From CAYMBP01 sp964388745 (GTDB lineage Bacteria; Babelota; Babeliae; Babelales; RVW-14), in assembly GCA_964388745.1 (NCBI GenBank), contig CAYMBP010000023.1, positions 1-20,929 on the forward strand: a DNA stretch of 20,929 nucleotides. The letters run 5' to 3'. Positions 1 through 8,136 of the stretch are shown one piece after another. The notes below the pieces were generated by a model. The model was given only the letters and a program-made list of their open reading frames with translations, did no database searches and had not been told where the DNA came from. Made by a program: the position numbers and the translations under genes. The number at the start of each line of letters is the position of its first letter. Position 1 is the stretch's first letter.

Positions 1-333
1 ACAGAAAAACAAATTAAAAAAATTATTAAAGATGTTAAAGACAAAGGAATTTATACAGGCTTATACAGCGATGATATGAAAGATTATTTTTTTCCAGAAG
101 ATGGACAATATGAAAGACCAAAAGAAAAAGAAAGACCAGACCTTGAAAGCAAAGAGAGCCCTATTGGCTTTAGAGATGCAAAAGAATATGCCATCCATGG
201 CGTCAAAAAAGAATTGGATCGCGAAGATGTAACGCGCTCACTGCGTAGAGCATTTCAAAAATTTATGAACAACACAAAAATCAAACAAACCGAAGAAGAT
301 CTTGCGGAAATAGAACCCAATGATGACGACTAA
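1..333 (+). CDS. C-terminal part of a secreted-family paralog (5' end outside window)
   Basis: The reading frame is open from the first base, so the 110 codons seen are the C-terminal end of a longer gene; the ATG at 76 is internal and not the start. The visible protein is very charged and matches the C-terminal domain of the next gene: an amphipathic helix (QIKKIIKDVKDKGIY against EIKNMIQQVKDEAVY), then MKDYFFP against MLKYFFP, then PIGFRDAKEYA against PITFKNARQYL, then RSLRRAFQKFM against RRLRSIFKKYL. It ends in an acidic tail (EPNDDD), as the neighbour ends in a Glu-rich tail. I do not recognise a known family and infer no biochemical function. By analogy with the three complete paralogs downstream, the missing N-terminus probably carries a signal peptide. 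Confidence 0.8.
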   Translation, partial: TEKQIKKIIKDVKDKGIYTGLYSDDMKDYFFPEDGQYERPKEKERPDLESKESPIGFRDAKEYAIHGVKKELDREDVTRSLRRAFQKFMNNTKIKQTEEDLAEIEPNDDD

Positions 334-390
334 TAGAAAATATCCCACACAAATATTGGACTTTAAATAAGAAATTAAATTATAATATTA

Positions 391-420
391 TTGCAAATAT
401 AAATTTAATTTTGGTATTAT
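391..420 (+). promoter_or_regulatory. Candidate promoter for the gene at 527
   Basis: TTGCAA (391-396) and TATTAT (415-420) lie 18 bp apart in a very AT-rich spacer, which fits a sigma70-type promoter and gives a leader of about 100 nt. An overlapping alternative is TTGGAC (356-361) with TATAAT (381-386), 19 bp apart. In this base composition such matches arise by chance, so the call is tentative. Confidence 0.3.
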
Positions 421-471
421 GAGAATAGAAATGTAATTTTTGCAACCTTTGCAATAGCTTTGTAGGAAAAC

Positions 472-492
472 GTAGTTTTGTGTTAAAACTAC
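472..492 (+). promoter_or_regulatory. Hairpin in the leader of the gene at 527
   Basis: GTAGTTTT (472-479) and AAAACTAC (485-492) form an 8-bp perfect stem with a 5-nt loop, followed by an A-rich stretch and not by a T run. It lies 35 nt upstream of the start codon. It could stabilise the mRNA, attenuate transcription, or be a leftover terminator for the gene ending at 333. The sequence does not decide between these. Confidence 0.3.
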
Positions 493-526
493 AAATAGTA
501 ACCCCATTTTCCATAAAGGAGAATAG

Positions 527-1381
527 ATGATGAAAAATACCCGTTTTTATGTAGCTACCCTTGTAGCTCTCTTTGGCCTTGCAACTTCAAGTGTTCATGC
601 AATTCTTCCATCAAAAGAAGAAGCTGTTCAAAATATTAAAGACTCAAGAAGAGCAATTAAGGATCTCAGAAATTCGTCAAATAAAGATTCGATTGTATTA
701 GTAGAAGAAGGACCATGGTCCAATTTGGCTTTAATTGCTGCCAACAACATATCATTTTTAAAAAGCAAGCTCAATGCTTTAAAGTACGGAGAAGATAATA
801 TTAAAGAGCTTAATGATCACCGAAATAACATTAGATTCAACCTTAAACTCATTAAGTGGCACACAATAAATGAAGTAACAAGTGATAAAGAAATGAAAGA
901 AAAACTTCGTGAATCTATTACGAAAAGAGAAGAGATTATTGCAGCAATGCAAACGCTACCAGCTATAGATGGTAATGGAATTCTCGGTGGGGAATTTGGT
1001 ACTGGTAAAATGATTCTTGATATTACTCCAGGACAAGAATACAACGAAGAGGAAATTAAGAATATGATTCAACAAGTAAAAGATGAAGCTGTTTATTTCT
1101 ATAGTGGTCGAGAAGTAAATGGTCCACATATTTCAAGCATGTTAAAATACTTTTTCCCAAATTCTGCTTGGGATAGAGAACCTGAAGAAAATGAACGTGC
1201 AAATTTAAAAAATGTATTTGACCCAATTACATTTAAAAATGCACGACAATATCTCAATGTTGGCCTACCACAAGAGACTGATGAAAACAGAAGATTACGC
1301 TCTATCTTTAAAAAATACCTAATAGCTGAAGACTTAAAAAAAGCAAGTAAAGAAATGGAAGAGGAAGAAGAAGCTGTATAA
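527..1381 (+). CDS. Secreted protein of a tandem paralogous family, unknown function
   Basis: The 284-residue product starts with a Sec signal peptide: MMKNTR, a hydrophobic core, and a likely cleavage after VHA (residues 23-25). The rest is charged and predicted helical. Residues about 170-267 form the domain shared with both neighbours, with GQEYNEEEIKNMI, MLKYFFP, ITFKNARQYL and RRLRSIFKKYL. The end is a run of Glu. AAAGGAGA at 515-522 lies 5 nt before the ATG at 527 and 8 nt before a second ATG at 530, so either may be used. A strong hairpin follows 30 nt after the stop codon. I do not recognise a known family. Export plus local amplification suggests a role in the envelope or toward a host, but this is inference. 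Confidence 0.85.
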   Translation: MMKNTRFYVATLVALFGLATSSVHAILPSKEEAVQNIKDSRRAIKDLRNSSNKDSIVLVEEGPWSNLALIAANNISFLKSKLNALKYGEDNIKELNDHRNNIRFNLKLIKWHTINEVTSDKEMKEKLRESITKREEIIAAMQTLPAIDGNGILGGEFGTGKMILDITPGQEYNEEEIKNMIQQVKDEAVYFYSGREVNGPHISSMLKYFFPNSAWDREPEENERANLKNVFDPITFKNARQYLNVGLPQETDENRRLRSIFKKYLIAEDLKKASKEMEEEEEAV

Positions 1382-1411
1382 AATATAAAATTGAAATAAA
1401 GTAAAAATGAA

Positions 1412-1457
1412 ATAAAAGATAAGCCCAGCAAAAGGATTTGCTGGGCTTATCTTTTAT
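1412..1457 (+). terminator. 21-bp perfect hairpin between paralogs, probable terminator
   Basis: Arms 1412-1432 and 1437-1457 are perfectly complementary over 21 bp with a four-base loop (AGGA), and the core is GC-rich (AAGCCCAGCAAA). The 3' arm ends CTTTTAT, so the T tract lies inside the stem; the 5' arm starts with A's, so it could also work on the other strand. It ends only 19 nt before the ATG of the next gene, which leaves no room for a promoter in between. It is therefore either a partial terminator that sets the ratio of the two genes or a processing or stability element in a joint transcript. Confidence 0.65.
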
Positions 1458-1476
1458 AAAATTGAAGGATAAAAAC

Positions 1477-2466
1477 ATGAAAAATCATAAACTCAACAAA
1501 CGCCCCTTGTTCATGCTTGCCGTTCTTTTAGGCATTGCTGGAGTCAGCCCAACCAACACTCTTCTTGCTGAAAAGCGTAGCAAAGAAGAGAAAAAAATGA
1601 AAAAAAAGGCTAAAAAGGAGAACAAAGAAAAGAACAAACAAGAGAAGAAAAAACAGGATAAAGAAGTCAATAAAGAGCTTCAAAGTTTAAAACAACAAAA
1701 AAAAATGCTCAAAAAAAAACTCAAAAAAATGAAAAAAAAGAGCGAGGACAAAGATAAGCAGACAATAGCAATTCCTATCAATAGCTTTCAAACACTCAAG
1801 CATGCTCAAAAAAGCTTAAAATATAAGAAAAGCGACAAGGCATTTGAGAAAATAAAAGAACTTGCATTCATTAAAAATACCATTAAAAATCTTCGGCATA
1901 AACAAGATTATATTAATCTTAAAGCAAAAATTGAACATATGACTGCAGAAGAAAATAATGAAAAAGCAGAAGAATTTAAAAATGCATATCTTGATCTCGT
2001 TCGTCTTCGCACTATGAAAAATTCGATTTTATATCACATCCGCCATGCACCACTCCTGCTCAATAATGAACAACTTACATTAGGCAATGAATACACCAGT
2101 AATGATATTAAAACAATGATCAAAATTGGCCTGAAAAAGACTCCATTTGAACCTGCAGAAATAATTATGAATAACCAAAAAGAGATGAGTATTATCAATA
2201 AAGACGAACTCTTGAGTATTGATGAAAATGAAGGAAGCATGGCTTCTTTGGCAACACAGATTAGAAAAGAACTAAAGCCTAACGACAAAGAAGACATTAC
2301 CTTCAAGCATGCTCTTACCTTTGTAAAAAAAGACCTTAATCCCAAAATTAAGAAACTTGTAAGCTCTTACGTAAGCCGTAGAGCAGCACACAGCATAGAT
2401 ACAGCAGAAAATGAAAGCAAGAAAGAAAATGAATTTAAAGAAATTGAACAAGAAAGGAGTAAGTAA
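1477..2466 (+). CDS. Secreted Lys-rich protein of the same paralogous family
   Basis: I place the start at the ATG at 1477 because GAAGGAT (1464-1470) sits at ideal distance. An in-frame TTG at 1438 would lie inside the preceding hairpin and lacks a ribosome site. The 329-residue product has a signal peptide with likely cleavage after LLA (about residue 31). A highly charged, Lys/Glu-rich, probably coiled-coil segment follows (about 32-95), encoded by an almost pure purine tract that is prone to slippage. A helical middle leads to the family domain, which begins GNEYTSNDIKTMI (about 203) and contains ITFKHALTFVKKDL. The stop overlaps the next start by one base (TAATG), so the two genes are co-translated. 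No known family is recognised. The basic stretch may bind nucleic acid or an anionic surface, but that is speculation. Confidence 0.82.
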   Translation: MKNHKLNKRPLFMLAVLLGIAGVSPTNTLLAEKRSKEEKKMKKKAKKENKEKNKQEKKKQDKEVNKELQSLKQQKKMLKKKLKKMKKKSEDKDKQTIAIPINSFQTLKHAQKSLKYKKSDKAFEKIKELAFIKNTIKNLRHKQDYINLKAKIEHMTAEENNEKAEEFKNAYLDLVRLRTMKNSILYHIRHAPLLLNNEQLTLGNEYTSNDIKTMIKIGLKKTPFEPAEIIMNNQKEMSIINKDELLSIDENEGSMASLATQIRKELKPNDKEDITFKHALTFVKKDLNPKIKKLVSSYVSRRAAHSIDTAENESKKENEFKEIEQERSK

Positions 2467-3407
2467 TGATTAAGTACCAAAAAAAAGCAACTCTTAGTCT
2501 TTTTATTACACTGCTTATTACATCAATAGGGTTTTCATTACAAGCTACTGAGGAACCAAAAAGACCTGCCTTTATTGAAAACATGAAAAGCTTTAAAGAT
2601 TTGTCGATAAAACAACTTATTGAACTTATTTCTTACTACAAATCAAACTTACAGCATTACTCATCACGAGAAGAAAATCATCCAGATGGTCGCCTTTTAA
2701 GAAAAAAAGAACTTTTAAAAAGCGATAAAAAAGAAAAGGTTTATGAGAACTCCCTTCTTGCAATGAGAAGATATATTAAACTTTTGAAATCTGCAAATTT
2801 AAGCTCAAGAGATAGGTCTCGCTTCTGGTTATCCAGGCCAAGCATTTATCATGCCCGAACAACTCTTTTTGGTAAGCAAATAGACCAACTCAAACAACAA
2901 GGTACCGACCCTGAAATTATTAATACTGTTGAACTCCTTCATACTCAAATAGATAAAAACGCTCTTCCTAGGGAAATAGACAATACCGCTTTAAATTTAA
3001 GTGACATTGAGCTCAGCGGAGGAAGAAAATTTAAAATTAATGATGAATACACCGCAAAAGAAATCTATCGGCTTATTAAAAAAGGAAAAAAAGAGACAGA
3101 ATATAATGGACAATTCAGCGATAAAATTAAAGAATATCTCATAAAAGAAAAACAAGATCTTTTGGATAAACTTATTGAAGAAAATGGCAAAATAACCATT
3201 GAAGCATTAAAAGAAAAGATGGCTTCAGAAGATGTAATCTTGGAAAAATATGAAAATGAGATCATAGTCAAAGATATTACAAGAAAAGTTTCCCTTCTTG
3301 ATGCAACACGCTACTTATCTCATATCAAGGAAAAATTGCATAAAATTTTAACAAAAGAACTTGGAGAGAGTAAGGTAGAAGCTAGTCTTAATACAGATAT
3401 TGAATAA
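2466..3407 (+). CDS. Secreted protein, fourth member of the tandem family
   Basis: The ATG overlaps the stop of the upstream gene by one base, and AAAGGAG (2453-2459) lies 6 nt before it, a clear case of translational coupling. The 313-residue product has a signal peptide (MIKYQKKATLS, hydrophobic core, likely cleavage after LQA at about 27). The body is helical and charged. The family domain starts NDEYTAKEIYRLIKKGKK (about 193) and continues to VSLLDATRYLSHIKEKL near the end; relative to the other members it carries extra helix between the two conserved blocks. Near the N-terminus LSIKQLIELI resembles the LSxxQL motif seen at the C-termini of other secreted proteins here, although in a different place. 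The function is unknown. A strong terminator follows the gene, closing the cluster. Confidence 0.85.
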   Translation: MIKYQKKATLSLFITLLITSIGFSLQATEEPKRPAFIENMKSFKDLSIKQLIELISYYKSNLQHYSSREENHPDGRLLRKKELLKSDKKEKVYENSLLAMRRYIKLLKSANLSSRDRSRFWLSRPSIYHARTTLFGKQIDQLKQQGTDPEIINTVELLHTQIDKNALPREIDNTALNLSDIELSGGRKFKINDEYTAKEIYRLIKKGKKETEYNGQFSDKIKEYLIKEKQDLLDKLIEENGKITIEALKEKMASEDVILEKYENEIIVKDITRKVSLLDATRYLSHIKEKLHKILTKELGESKVEASLNTDIE

Positions 3408-3426
3408 TACAAAACCAATCTCATAA

Positions 3427-3474
3427 AATTGAGCCCTCAAGATATATGCTTGAGGGCTCAATTCATATTTTTTC
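3427..3474 (+). terminator. Rho-independent terminator closing the paralog cluster
   Basis: Arms 3427-3441 and 3449-3463 form a perfect 15-bp stem (AATTGAGCCCTCAAG and its complement) with a 7-nt loop, followed by a T-rich tract (CATATTTTTTC). It starts 19 nt after the stop codon of the preceding gene. Confidence 0.88.
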
Positions 3475-3583
3475 TTTAAGTTTTCTCTCCTAAAAGAAGA
3501 TAATTTATAAAAAGACTCGACAATTTCTTCTTTTTTACTTTATTGTTAGACTGTGGTAAAAGATACTTTAATTTCTTCAAAAA

Positions 3584-3611
3584 TTGAAGCTAAGAGTCAA
3601 CTAGCTATAAA
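3584..3611 (+). promoter_or_regulatory. Candidate promoter for the gene at 3656
   Basis: TTGAAG (3584-3589) and TATAAA (3606-3611) are 16 bp apart. Transcription would begin near 3618, downstream of the in-frame ATG at 3617, which supports the start chosen at 3656. It follows directly on the terminator of the previous cluster, as expected for an independent unit. Confidence 0.42.
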
Positions 3612-3655
3612 ATCTAATGAAAACCTGCAGTATCAAGTCAAAAGGGAGAAAAATT

Positions 3656-4942
3656 ATGGGGACTAGATATTTTGCATCTATCTCTTTTCCTTTATTCGCT
3701 CTTCTTCTTTTTTCAATAACCAATGAGCTCAATCCAATGGCCTCTTCACAAATAACAGAAGAAGAAGCAATAAAAGTTGTTAAAGAGACCATTCAAAATA
3801 TTAATCTTCATACAGTTTCATATCTCTCCTATTTAAATGTTAATAAACTCACTGACTACTTTGATCGTCATGCAAAAATAATTAAACTTGTGCTCATTAA
3901 ACATTTTTGCAATAAACTTCTTCCCTATTTTTCACCAACAACAGGAATTACCTCAGAAGATGAAGAATTCAATATTGTTGCTCAGGCAACTAACAATATT
4001 ACTGTCCAGTGCTGCCAACAACAAAACAATCTCTTTAACATTATTCTTTCATCATCAGAAAGCGAGAGAGAAATTTGCTCAATACATGATTACCCTAGGC
4101 CAATACCGCATGTCCCCTATCTTCTTGAATATAACAATAATGAGAATAAGAAAAAATGGAGCTTTCCCTTCATATGCTTTATTGAGCCAAAAATAGATAA
4201 TAACTCACCCCCCATATTAGTTATATGGCACAAAAAAATCGGGTCTATTTGTGCAGAAATCCCTTTGCCTGATTATTCTGATAAATACACTTTTTATTTA
4301 GAGCGAAAAGATTACGAGGGTTACCCTTCTAATTATACATTAATGTATTTGCACGAACCAACCCAAACAGCCAAAAATTTTATCTGTATTAAATGTCGTA
4401 AAATGGATTATTCGTCTTTAAGCATTCAACAATTAATCTTAATTGCAAAGCTATTTTTTAAAAAAGAGATAAAGACTGCTGATCATTTTTATGTTGAAAA
4501 TAAAAACAATTCTTTTTCATATAAAGACACAGCACCCCCCCCTATTGATGAACATTATTGGCTTTTAGCATATAACAAACTTCCTGAGCAGCTTAAGCTA
4601 TTTTATGAAAGCATTATGAAACGCGAAGAGATGCTCCAAGAACAAATTATAAAATTGAGCCCAAATAAAACTGAAAAATCAAGCAACCAACTTCCCTCCT
4701 CATTTGAATTACGGCGTCACTCTGAAGAAAGCCTTACAAGTAAACATAAAAAATCAATAAGCCCTCGATTTACTTTCAAAAAAAAATACTCTTTTGGGCC
4801 TACTTTAGCAATCAGTAATTCACAAGACCCCCACCAAGAAAAAAATCCAGGTCTTGGGCAAGACTCGATACGCAACTCTAAAATCAGAAGCATTTGCTCT
4901 CTTGATAGTATTTTTTACTCGGGGAAATCAAATACCTTTTGA
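3656..4942 (+). CDS. Secreted protein with an LSIQQL...LPEQLK tail motif, unknown function
   Basis: The ATG at 3656 is preferred over the in-frame ATG at 3617 because AAAGGGAG (3641-3648) lies 7 nt upstream and the product then begins with a proper signal peptide (MGTRYF, hydrophobic core, likely cleavage around NPMAS). The mature N-terminus (TEEEAIKVVKETI) resembles that of the gene at 527 (SKEEAVQNIKDSR). The middle is beta-rich, with segments such as ILVIWHKKIGSI that recall degenerate WD40 strands, but no clear repeats are seen. At about 4405-4620 comes LSIQQLILIAKL followed by YNKLPEQLKLFYE, the motif pair also found at the ends of the WD40-like proteins at 9344 and 16082. The last 80 residues are Ser/Lys-rich and probably disordered. 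The stop codon is immediately adjacent to the stop of the convergent gene. The function is unknown. Confidence 0.8.
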   Translation: MGTRYFASISFPLFALLLFSITNELNPMASSQITEEEAIKVVKETIQNINLHTVSYLSYLNVNKLTDYFDRHAKIIKLVLIKHFCNKLLPYFSPTTGITSEDEEFNIVAQATNNITVQCCQQQNNLFNIILSSSESEREICSIHDYPRPIPHVPYLLEYNNNENKKKWSFPFICFIEPKIDNNSPPILVIWHKKIGSICAEIPLPDYSDKYTFYLERKDYEGYPSNYTLMYLHEPTQTAKNFICIKCRKMDYSSLSIQQLILIAKLFFKKEIKTADHFYVENKNNSFSYKDTAPPPIDEHYWLLAYNKLPEQLKLFYESIMKREEMLQEQIIKLSPNKTEKSSNQLPSSFELRRHSEESLTSKHKKSISPRFTFKKKYSFGPTLAISNSQDPHQEKNPGLGQDSIRNSKIRSICSLDSIFYSGKSNTF

Positions 4943-6049
4943 CTAACGAGAAATAATAAAAAGCAAAGCCTCAAAAGCAATCAAAACTATAATTACTACC
5001 GTAAGAATTTGTTCATGAATGGTATCTAAGCGATCTTGATAGACACGATACAAATCTTGAATAATAACTAGCTTGCGATTAATAGAGTCTCGCCACTCTT
5101 TTATTGAAAGCTTCTCAACAAGAAGGTGATAAATTTGTGCATAGTAAGAATCATCTGCCAACTTAATACTGTTCTCAAGTCGCTCAGTAATCACAGAAAT
5201 ATCAACACGTAGCTTAGCAAGACGAGAGACTGGCGAATCAATATATTCATGCATTAAAGGAATATAAGAAAAGCGGGGCAAAGAGTATTGCTTTTGGGCA
5301 TAAAAAAATTCTAGCTTGTGGTCTAGCAAGCGATCAAAATACTGCAATTCAAGTTTTTGAACATTAATTGATTCTAAAAATTCTAATGGTTCAAAATACT
5401 CATCATCATAAATAAATGAACCTTCACTATCAATAATAATCCAATCTTCTCCATAATAACCAATAGTTGAAGCTAAAATCTTATCTTTTTGATAATCAGA
5501 TAATGCCTGTTGTTCTAACTTGAGCAGTGAAGCAACCTTTCCTCCATATTTTTCTTTAAATTTTTCAGACGAAACGTCATGCTCAAAACGAGGATGCACC
5601 TGCACTGCAAAATAACTATTATCTTGATTGTAAAAATGTGGAGATGTAATAGCAGATGAAATAGACTCAAAACAATGCTTTGCATCAAGCTCCGCCTGAT
5701 AGTCAAACTCTTTTTTTACCTGAATTGTTTTGGTCTTAAGCTCATCAAGAGTCCCTTCAAAAGGAACGCGGTAACAAAAAGAGACAACTCCAAAATGATA
5801 AAGTTTACTAACAATGCAAGAGGTCATATCTCGCGCAGCTTCATCTTCCATAGCATAATCTTGCAAACGAAAAGAAAGCGGTACATGATAATGTTTAAAA
5901 TATCCAGAAAGTGGCACCTCACAAACTGTTAATAACCCTCGATTTTTAATAATATCAAAGCTAATATCATCTCCTATATCAAAGGCATAAAAAAGAAGAA
6001 TATTTCCACTAAAAATATCTTGCTCTTTTTGTTTAACACCCTCACTCAT
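4943..6049 (-). CDS. DUF155 / RMD1-RMND1 family membrane protein (COG1723-like)
   Basis: The 368-residue product matches my knowledge of the DUF155 (YagE/RMD1) family. It has an N-terminal half of alternating strands, an acidic central motif (WIIIDSEGSFIYDDEYFEPLE seen in parts), a long helical C-terminal half with LEQQALSDYQKD and RLDTIHEQ, and a single C-terminal transmembrane helix (about 348-366, VVIIVLIAFEALLFII). In eukaryotes relatives sit in the mitochondrial inner membrane and support translation of mitochondrial mRNAs. The bacterial role is unknown. I chose the ATG at 6049 over the in-frame TTG at 6052 because AAGGAGT is correctly spaced only for the ATG. It lies 114 bp downstream of the PBP2 gene on the same strand. 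The gap is AT-rich, with no strong terminator or promoter that I can see. Confidence 0.72.
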   Translation of the reverse strand: MSEGVKQKEQDIFSGNILLFYAFDIGDDISFDIIKNRGLLTVCEVPLSGYFKHYHVPLSFRLQDYAMEDEAARDMTSCIVSKLYHFGVVSFCYRVPFEGTLDELKTKTIQVKKEFDYQAELDAKHCFESISSAITSPHFYNQDNSYFAVQVHPRFEHDVSSEKFKEKYGGKVASLLKLEQQALSDYQKDKILASTIGYYGEDWIIIDSEGSFIYDDEYFEPLEFLESINVQKLELQYFDRLLDHKLEFFYAQKQYSLPRFSYIPLMHEYIDSPVSRLAKLRVDISVITERLENSIKLADDSYYAQIYHLLVEKLSIKEWRDSINRKLVIIQDLYRVYQDRLDTIHEQILTVVIIVLIAFEALLFIISR

Positions 6050-6163
6050 CAATACTCCTTTCTCTAGTTATCTTTTCTTGAAAAATATATTTTTTAATTT
6101 GTTGATAACAGTTTATTTTCATAATTGTAAAGGGATGAATCATGAGCCTTACTGTTTTTTGTT

Positions 6164-7906
6164 TCATGTATTCTTTCGTTGAGAAGAAGTATCTACCTGT
6201 TCATATAATTTTTTGTAACCTTCAAAAAACTTTTTCGCCATCATAAGAGCATAGCGCGAAGAGCCAACATGCTCAAGAAATGCAACAATTACCAGCGGCC
6301 TATGATCTTTGTATTGAAAACAACCAGAAAACCATGCATGCTCTATCTGCTCACGAGTCTTATTTTTTATTTTTTTATCAAGTGAACAGGTTTGAGCTGT
6401 TCCTGTTTTTGCAAAAATATCAAATTCTTCTAAGCTATTCAGCGTTTTAACGGTACCTGTTTTGACCGCCTCATGCATTGAGTCTTTTAAAAACTCTAAC
6501 GTCTGAGGAGAAATAGAAAGCATCTCTTTCTCAATAGGCTCATCAACTAAAATGCGCGGCTTTACTAAAAAACCCTTATAAATTGCCCCAATCATTCGAG
6601 CAGCCTGAAGAGGAGTAATTTTCATATACGATTGACCAATACTGGCTGATATTGTTTCTCCTCGCCACCAACTCTCATTTTTTACTCGTTTTTTCCAGGC
6701 GCTTGTTGGAATAAGCCCTTCATCTTCACCAAGCAAAAAGTTACTTTTTCGCCCAAGTCCAAATTCAAATGCATAAGAAGCGAGTGTATCAATATCAATT
6801 TTTAAAGCAATTTCATAACAATGAATATTGCAAGAACGAGCAAGAGCTTGCTTAATATTTAATGAGCCATGCCCCCAGCGACGCATACAATGATATTTTC
6901 TTCCACAAAAATCAACAAATCCCTTACAGTTAATTTTAGTATCATAATCAACAATACCCTCTTCACATCCAGCTGCAAGTGTAATTAATTTAAAAAGAGA
7001 AGCTGGCGGATACGTTGCAAAAGAGACTCTATTCAATAAAGCATTATGTACACATATTTTATTTTTCCAAGCTTCTGTAGAAATAGGCCTCAAGAATAGA
7101 TTGGGATCAAAGCTAGGATGAGAGACAGATGCTCGAATAGCTCCATCTTCAGGATCAATCACCAAGAGTGAACCAACTTGGTTATCATTAAAAAGATTTT
7201 CTGCTAAATGTTGTAATCGAATATCGAGTGTCACCTGCACCGTACAACCAGATTGCGCCTGCTGCTGATCTTGCAAAATTACTTTTTTTCCAACAGCATT
7301 TTTAATATGAGTCACATAACCTTTTTGGCCTTGAAGCTGATTATCAAAATATCTCTCAAGGCCTGCACGCCCTTCAACATCAATCCGATTAAGATATCCA
7401 ATAATATGACTAGCAAGTGACCCATATGGATACACTCGTTTAAATCCATGATCAAGTAACAAGTTCTCTTTGTAAGTACTCTGTTCATAAATTTTTGATA
7501 TTACTTTAAGATCAACGTCTTCACGCAATAAAACCTTACGTTTTTGTTTTTCTGCTTGGCGAATTGTCTGCGCAAGCTCACTTCCTGCTGAAAGAGCAGA
7601 TGAAATAACAGATAATAATTCTTCCTGAGGTAACGATAACGATCTATTTCCAGACCCCTGCCAGTACAATTTTGCAATAGGCCGACAAGAGACTAGTAAA
7701 TATCCATTGCAATCAATAAAATTACCCCGCAATGCTGGAACCGTATCTGTTATTGTATAATTTTTACGGCCAAGCTGCTCAAGCTCATTATTTTTTCCTA
7801 TTTGAAGATAAGCAAGGCGAATCATAATTAATGCTACACTTATCCAAAAAAAATAAATGATGCTTTTTATTTTGAATACACGGACTTCATAAAGATTATC
7901 TTGCAT
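6164..7906 (-). CDS. mrdA: Penicillin-binding protein 2 (peptidoglycan transpeptidase), divergent
   Basis: This is a class B PBP that cross-links peptidoglycan during cell elongation, anchored in the inner membrane with its catalytic domain outside. Counting from the ATG at 7906 (580 residues), there is a transmembrane helix at about 14-34, then the dimerisation domain (RGNFIDCNGYLL; RVYPYGSLASHIIGYL; GRAGLERYFDNQL). The transpeptidase domain carries SLFK (303-306), SCN (358-360) and KTGT (500-503). The segment CMRRWGHGSLNIKQALARSCN is typical of the PBP2 branch. The usual PPGSTFK reads PPASLFK, but all catalytic residues are present. An in-frame TTG at 7918 is less likely because it would sit at the predicted transcription start. 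No Shine-Dalgarno is visible. No rodA gene is next to it. Confidence 0.9.
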   Translation of the reverse strand: MQDNLYEVRVFKIKSIIYFFWISVALIMIRLAYLQIGKNNELEQLGRKNYTITDTVPALRGNFIDCNGYLLVSCRPIAKLYWQGSGNRSLSLPQEELLSVISSALSAGSELAQTIRQAEKQKRKVLLREDVDLKVISKIYEQSTYKENLLLDHGFKRVYPYGSLASHIIGYLNRIDVEGRAGLERYFDNQLQGQKGYVTHIKNAVGKKVILQDQQQAQSGCTVQVTLDIRLQHLAENLFNDNQVGSLLVIDPEDGAIRASVSHPSFDPNLFLRPISTEAWKNKICVHNALLNRVSFATYPPASLFKLITLAAGCEEGIVDYDTKINCKGFVDFCGRKYHCMRRWGHGSLNIKQALARSCNIHCYEIALKIDIDTLASYAFEFGLGRKSNFLLGEDEGLIPTSAWKKRVKNESWWRGETISASIGQSYMKITPLQAARMIGAIYKGFLVKPRILVDEPIEKEMLSISPQTLEFLKDSMHEAVKTGTVKTLNSLEEFDIFAKTGTAQTCSLDKKIKNKTREQIEHAWFSGCFQYKDHRPLVIVAFLEHVGSSRYALMMAKKFFEGYKKLYEQVDTSSQRKNT

Positions 7907-7923
7907 AAAAACACACAAATTAA

Positions 7924-7951
7924 ATGGTACTTTTCATATTCACATAGTCAA
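7924..7951 (-). promoter_or_regulatory. Candidate promoter for the PBP2 gene
   Basis: Read on the minus strand, TTGACT (7951-7946) and TACCAT (7929-7924) lie 16 bp apart. The predicted start point is near 7917, giving a leader of about 10 nt. That agrees with the absence of a ribosome binding site and argues for the ATG at 7906 over the upstream TTG. Confidence 0.45.
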
Positions 7952-8136
7952 CAATATTTTTAGTATAACGAATAACAGGCGCTGTTGCATCTTCATTTTT
8001 TATCTTTAAACTTAAATGTGAGGTTGTGAATAATCTACATGGAGGATTTATCACTATGACTATTCTATAACTTTTAAGAACAAGTATGTATTAAAAAACT
8101 TATTGTTTCATTTTTTATGATGATGGAGGAATTGTC

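Noticed and set aside
817..2345. Minus-strand frames opposite the secreted paralogs, rich in Ser, Phe and Leu.
   Set aside because: They mirror the Lys/Glu-rich coding strand (AAA/GAA read as TTT/TTC) and have no ribosome sites or homology.
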